Part shown: in pieces, positions 59,542 to 64,000 of the stretch | How the letters are laid out: every line of letters begins with the position of its first letter | Position numbering within the stretch: position 1 is the stretch's first letter | DNA from: Carposina sasakii | Taxonomy: Eukaryota; Arthropoda; Insecta; Lepidoptera; Carposinidae | DNA: 64,000 nucleotides | NCBI GenBank assembly: GCA_014607495.2 | Contig: CP053153.1 | Coordinates: 6,510,001-6,574,000 of the forward strand | Direction: 5' to 3' | The notes under the pieces: generated by a model | Told to the model about the DNA's origin: nothing | Database searches by the model: none | The model's input: the letters and a program-made list of their open reading frames with translations, nothing else | Position numbers and translations under genes: made by a program

Positions 59542-60741
59542 ACCCGTTTTTGTCTACTAGTAGTTAGGTATTATAAATAGCATGAGATGCAGTTTATAAC
59601 GTTTCTATTTCCAGACTCTATTATATTCATACCATTATGACGATGAAATTGTAAGATTTCCCGCATCTAGGTACGATGCACGCACATATAATTTGTATAT
59701 CGTGCTTCACCCGTCAGAAAGCTTTTAGATATAGCCTCGTAAGGTTCACTCGAGTGTGCTTTCTGAACATCACAACGTCGTCGATAGGAATAGCTATAGC
59801 ATTTTGAACAATATACCTTAGTAAATACTCGAAATTTTATCTTGTGAGAACTATATGTATACTACTTTAATGGATTAGCGATTTTATTATCATTTTTTAT
59901 TTACACAAATATTTTTTTAATATGGGTGATTGTTCGCTCTCCTATCTATGAGTATTACAATAATCACCAAAACAAAGAAGGAAATTATTTTTGTTGGGAT
60001 CTATGTGTTCATATTGAACTCACAGCTTCTTAGTGTTTTCATAAAACATACAAAATTGTCGCATAAGAAATTCTAGAAGTTTCTATCATCTTACATCTGA
60101 ATAGGCTATATGTTTTCAAAAGTTTTCAAAGCTAATTTTGTATAAGTAGTAGTACCTACTAGCCTTAGGTACTACGTCGCCCGAAACACGCGTAAACTGT
60201 GTAACTATTTAGCGCCAGCATCACAAAATATAGCGATAAAACGTTTACATGAAAGTTTATTAGCTTATGGTTTAGACTGGGCATGTGGTACAACCGCAAC
60301 TCACAAATGTTTGGGAATGTGATGGTTTCAAAAATAGAGTGTTGTGAACAGATTGGATTTATGTCGGGCATGTCCGGCGCTTCACGAGGCATACGTATAC
60401 CTAACTACCAACCCACATCTATACGCAGTCTACAATACGATGTTTTCCGATAATTCCTTTGGGATAACATAAGTTTAAAAAAACTGGAACATAAGCCAAA
60501 TAGATTTAATATCGTTAAGCTAAAGCCTTTAATGATCTTACCTGTACATATACCTATCTGTATCTTAATAAAATTATAATATTGTGACCTATGTAAATTA
60601 TCACCAAAAAGGTTTACCAAGCATACGGCCTATGCCGAATCTTTAGTAAAAAGTTTAATAAAAAAATTATATAAGTTTAAATATAATGGGAAGAAGACAG
60701 GCAGGTAGAGATAGAAAAAACGGCTATATTATTCTTAATAA
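59542..60741. other. No gene recognised
   Basis: AT-rich; frames of 70-75 codons at 60165-60620 show no motif. Confidence 0.4.
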
Positions 60742-60918
60742 AATGTTTAATTGTATCAGGCGTCACTATTCAGAAGTTCAAATATCCATCGAGGGTTCGC
60801 CCACCACCGGGCCCTATACCGCCCTCCGTTGACCCTCAGAACTGCAACTGCCGACTCATCGTCACGAACACAAGACACTACAGCCGCAACGAGAAGCCAG
60901 ATCCAAGCACCTAGCATG
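60742..60918 (-). repeat. PLE terminal repeat, copy without hammerhead
   Basis: Minus strand from 'GCATGCTAGGTGCTTGGATC' to 'GTGACGCCTGATACAATT'. Breaks off before the hammerhead position. Confidence 0.65.
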
Positions 60919-60961
60919 CAAGTATAAGTAATAATAATAAATAATAGCAGCTATGTATTTT

Positions 60962-61212
60962 TTCTTCTATGCTGTTGGAGTGAAAAAAAAAGTATAATAC
61001 TACAGCTGCTTCTCTTCCCGGGCATACTGTACAAATCAGTAGAGGGACAAGAGGGTTTTGGTGTTTTGTAGGCCATGGGCTGACCACCTGTTACTCTAAC
61101 CGAACTTGTACATCTCAACTATACCCTCAAAATTGGTCAGAAGTGGCACCATGTGGTCTTATCGGCCCTTCTGCTTACCCCGTAAGGGATAAAGGCGTGA
61201 TTCTATGTATGT
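60962..61212 (+). repeat. SINE family B, longest copy
   Basis: 'GCTTCTCTTCCCGGGCATAC', 'GGTCAGAAGTGGCACCATG', 'CCCCGTAAGGGATAAAGGC' and an ATGTATGTATTTA tail. Lies between two PLE terminal pieces that face each other. Confidence 0.7.
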
Positions 61213-61225
61213 ATTTATTTATGGT

Positions 61226-61352
61226 TGCATGCTAGGTGCTTGGATCTGGCTTCTCGTTACGACTGTAGTGTCTTGTGTTCGTGACGATGAGTCTGCAGAT
61301 CCGAGGGTCAGTGGAGGGTGTAGGGCCCGGTGGTGGACGAACCCTCAATGTT
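61226..61352 (+). repeat. PLE terminal repeat, plus-strand piece
   Basis: 'GCATGCTAGGTGCTTGGATC' to 'GGTGGTGGACGAACCCTCAA'. Mirror of the piece at 60742-60918. Confidence 0.65.
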
Positions 61353-62981
61353 AATAAAATGTGATAGTACATGGAATAATTAAAAAATATCAGAAATCTT
61401 ACCACTATAACTATTGTTCATACTTCTACGTACTTCACCCTATATTTGAGTACTTACATCGAAGGGTCCTGAATGAAGCACCCCGAGCATTGTTAGTTTA
61501 GGACTCTGACCTTTTCTTCTACTTTGGCACACAAGAAAGACGAATTCGTGTAAAAAGTTAATTTACGTTAGAAGTTTGATAGGCTCTGTGATGCAGGGAA
61601 ATTTTTGGTTTTCTAGGATAGCGGTCATTACCCGAAAGCAAAAAGACGGCCGTCTTTACGGTGCCGACATGTGAAAGGTTTCTTCTAGGCCGCTATATGG
61701 CCACTATTGTCGGAAGCCAAAGCTTTACCCTGCGCCACAGAGGCTTTGCCGTGCCCGACCGTCTTGCAGCAGAGGGCTCGGATACGAATTTCGTACAGGC
61801 AAAACATTTGTGTGAAATCAACTTTGTATGCTTTAGCGTCTTGGATGTTGTTCGTATTAATTAACTACCTATATGTCCCGGATGGTACTATAACTGCCTA
61901 AAGAAGGAATGTTTTCAACGTGAAAGCGAGACACCGCTATTAGCAGTGCAGAGCGATAATTAGCCATGATGCAACATATTCTGCTAACACCCCTGATCAT
62001 CTTTGCCTTCTCTGGAAGGCACATAGGAGAAGGTACATAGGACCAATAGTGACGCCTGTTACAATGAAATATTTAACATATGAGATGTTAAATGAAGACC
62101 TCATTCTTTCATTGAGCGTAAAACTGTTCTAGTGTGAAGGCCAATGTACACACTCTCGCGAAGAAACTACATATGTAGACTCGGGATGAAATTTTCGTAC
62201 TCTGGCTGGAATATCTCAAAGCGTTGATATATATTGTGATAAATACAAAGAAAAACTCAATTCGATTCCCCGAACGCTAAGTAATCATTACTGTCTGTCT
62301 GTTAGCGATTCTACGGAAAATCGAAATTCTTAGTATAAGACTTGCATTACATTACGGGTAACAGACGTACCTAGTTTTGGACTTTATCTCCGACATTCAA
62401 ATACGTATTCTACGCACATGATAATCATATACGATAAAAATAATTCATAAGAAAATTCCATTCGTATTTGCGGCGTCGTATGACAAATATAACATCATAT
62501 ATCGCGGTAAGCTGGTAAAATATAATCGCATAGCTGTTAGCGACTGTCTATTTAGGTGTCATCGCTGCGCCGGCAAAAGTTGAATATAGAGCCAATTCAC
62601 TAACGATATTAATATTAGGTATATCTTCAAAATTATAGCAGTTATTTGGGATCCTTAGACTAGATTTCTTGAACGTAGTTGCGGTGCAGAAATAGTTTTG
62701 AACTGAAAATTTGTTTGCATCGGGATTTTCTGTTTTGTTTATATCATTGAAGCGATAAGGTGTTTTGTTTTTGTGTGCATTTGCCAAGATTTTAGTTTTA
62801 AAATCGTAAATCATAATTATGTCAGCGTAATTGTTTAATAAGAATTCGCAATGTGGTTAAAATTAAATAATGAGTTGCGCAATTAGAAATTCATTTATTT
62901 TGTGAGACAATTTGTCATTACAGTAAAAGTTATATTATTTGTATATTTTGGTAAATTAACGGATGTTGGTTTATATATATA
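61353..62981. other. No gene recognised
   Basis: A GC-richer patch at 61640-61850 ('CGGCCGTCTTTACGGTGCC', 'CCGTGCCCGACCGTCTTGC') has two overlapping 64-67 codon frames; it may be a decayed element. 'GTGACGCCTGTTACAATG' near 62049 is a scrap of the PLE end. Confidence 0.4.
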
Positions 62982-63351
62982 CAGGATGATTTTTGGTCGT
63001 CAACGTTCCCGAAAACTACGGAATCTCCTCATCATCACGATCATTTTTCTCCATGGAAGCATACCTGGGAAGTGTCTGGTTTCCAAAATATTAGGGTCCA
63101 AAGTTGAGTAAATAGACTGCGTTTTTCTGCATAAATACACATAGACGCGCGTAGCAAGATTTTTTTACGGGAAATAATTAATTAATATCTGTCTATAAAA
63201 AAACTAACATAAACACTAGACACAATAAATTTCGCCCGATAAAGTAATCAAAAATAAAAAAAAAACCCAGCATTTTTTTTGGCATAAACTTACTTTATTT
63301 GATGTATAGAGTACGTACCCTTCGTTAATGGTGGCCACAAAAAAACACCTG
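62982..63351 (+). mobile_element. CAGGGTG MITE, copy D
   Basis: Starts CAGGATGATTTTTGGTCG (one change in the end) and finishes GGTGGCCACAAAAAAACACC-TG, TA on both sides. 370 bp; the A/T tract is shorter than in copies A and B. Confidence 0.8.
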
Positions 63352-63474
63352 TATACGAGTATATAAAAACCTGAAATATTTATACGTGTAAGGTATGCAA
63401 AAAATAATTTTGTAAGTCTATAGGTTAAAACGTATTAGAGGTTATGTTTATTGATTGAATTTTTATCTTGATAT

Positions 63475-63681
63475 TGAATTGTATCAGGCGTCACTATTCG
63501 GAAGTTCAAATCTCTATTGAGGGATCGCCCACCACCGGGCCCTATACCCTCCGCTGACCCTCGGATCTGCCTACTCATGATCACGAACACAAGACACTAC
63601 AGTCGCAACGAGAAGCCAGATCCAAGCACCTAGCATGCAACCATAAATACATAGCTGCTAATCCGAAAACCAATTAAAATT
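63475..63681 (-). repeat. PLE terminal repeat, copy 3
   Basis: Minus strand: hammerhead, then 'GCATGCTAGGTGCTTGGATC', 'CAGCGGAGGGTATAGGGCC' and 'GTGACGCCTGATACAATT'. The best preserved terminus in the window. Confidence 0.7.
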
Positions 63682-63728
63682 TTAATCGACATATGTTTCG
63701 CCAACACCCGTGGCATCATCAGGATTAG
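63682..63728 (-). ncRNA. Hammerhead-ribozyme-like motif, copy 3 (canonical core)
   Basis: Minus strand: CTAATC, CTGATGA (63722-63716, the canonical core), T, stem II GCCA/TGGC, GAAA (63699-63696), CATATG, GTC triplet ending at 63688, then GATTAA. Stem I pairs for 5 bp. Of the three copies this is the closest to an active hammerhead. Confidence 0.65.
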
Positions 63729-63875
63729 TTTTCCATGTTAGTTCTATCTACCGAACCAACTAACTAACAACTAAAACCAATGTATTGCAAATCATTTTTA
63801 TACCCTCAATCAACATAAAAAAATAAATGTTAATACCTACATATTAGTTTAGAAATGTAAAATTATTATAGATAA
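63729..63875 (-). other. PLE flank upstream of the hammerhead
   Basis: AT-rich; it shares 'TTAGTTCTA' and 'CTAACTA' words with the sequence next to copy 2 (35053-35090). Confidence 0.4.
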
Positions 63876-64000
63876 ATAAATATTAAAAATATACATTAGT
63901 TATTAATTGTTAAATTATTAGAAGAAAAATAAATTTATAATAATATTAAATATATATAAAAAAAGACCATATCAAGGCTGTACGACAAAGTCATTACCTT
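63876..64000 (+). repeat. Dispersed repeat running off the right edge
   Basis: Nearly identical to 40675-40797, where it is followed by a tRNA-like unit. A tRNA-like unit may therefore lie just beyond the window. Confidence 0.65.

Noticed and set aside
61661..61901. Coding exon in the GC-richer patch
   Set aside because: Two frames overlap, neither has convincing splice sites in the phase needed after 57390, and nothing is recognisable.
62902..63111. A conserved protein frame shared with 11897-12130 (GRQRSRKLRNLL...)
   Set aside because: Both frames lie in copies of the same CAGGGTG MITE; the similarity is explained by the DNA repeat.

Overview
The window is eukaryotic, AT-rich and almost certainly from a moth or butterfly. 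The grounds are the families I recognise: RTE-type LINE tails ending in 'GEAYVQQWTS'-like peptides with TGA- or GAA-rich tails, the short repeat starting 'CACGACTTCGTCCGCGTGG', the 'GGGTTCCGTACC' repeat, CR1-type LINEs, Penelope-like elements and many TA-flanked MITEs. There is no bacterial-style gene, operon, rRNA or CRISPR array. Most long reading frames here are fragments of mobile elements or chance frames.

Host gene. One plus-strand gene is supported by three GC-rich open segments with splice sites and matching phases: about 31104-31251, 52492-52906 and 57233-57390. The introns are about 21 kb and 4.3 kb. The predicted protein part is Ser-rich and basic; I do not recognise the family. 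A CpG-rich block at 24190-24456 could be an upstream promoter or leader exon. Nearly everything else lies in its introns or flanks.

Mobile layer, left to right. 1-2350 is a Penelope-like element (PLE): an N-terminal reverse transcriptase frame on the minus strand, head-to-head with the RT end plus GIY-YIG endonuclease on the plus strand, then a hammerhead-ribozyme-like motif and a terminal repeat. Pieces of the same PLE family recur at 34800-35140, 43146-43565, 45868-45905, 60742-61352 and 63475-63890, two of them with the hammerhead motif. 3293-17130 holds several 5'-truncated LINE tails and MITEs, some nested. 17720-24000 holds MITEs, SINE-like copies and a TIR element. 32847-33743 is an uninterrupted copy of the repeat that carries a LINE insertion at 6000-7618. 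40860-43145 is a short array of tRNA-like units; one unit is split by a 1573-bp P-superfamily transposon with identical terminal inverted repeats, an 8-bp target duplication and a two-exon THAP-domain start. 46365-52061 is a 5.5-kb block containing a decayed CR1-like LINE, bracketed by identical 86-bp direct repeats. The right edge (62982-64000) carries another MITE, another PLE terminus with a hammerhead and a repeat that runs off the window.

The strongest findings are the P element, the three hammerhead-like motifs, the inverted PLE, the tRNA-like units flanked by inverted repeats and the 86-bp repeats. All family calls were made by reading; no search was run.
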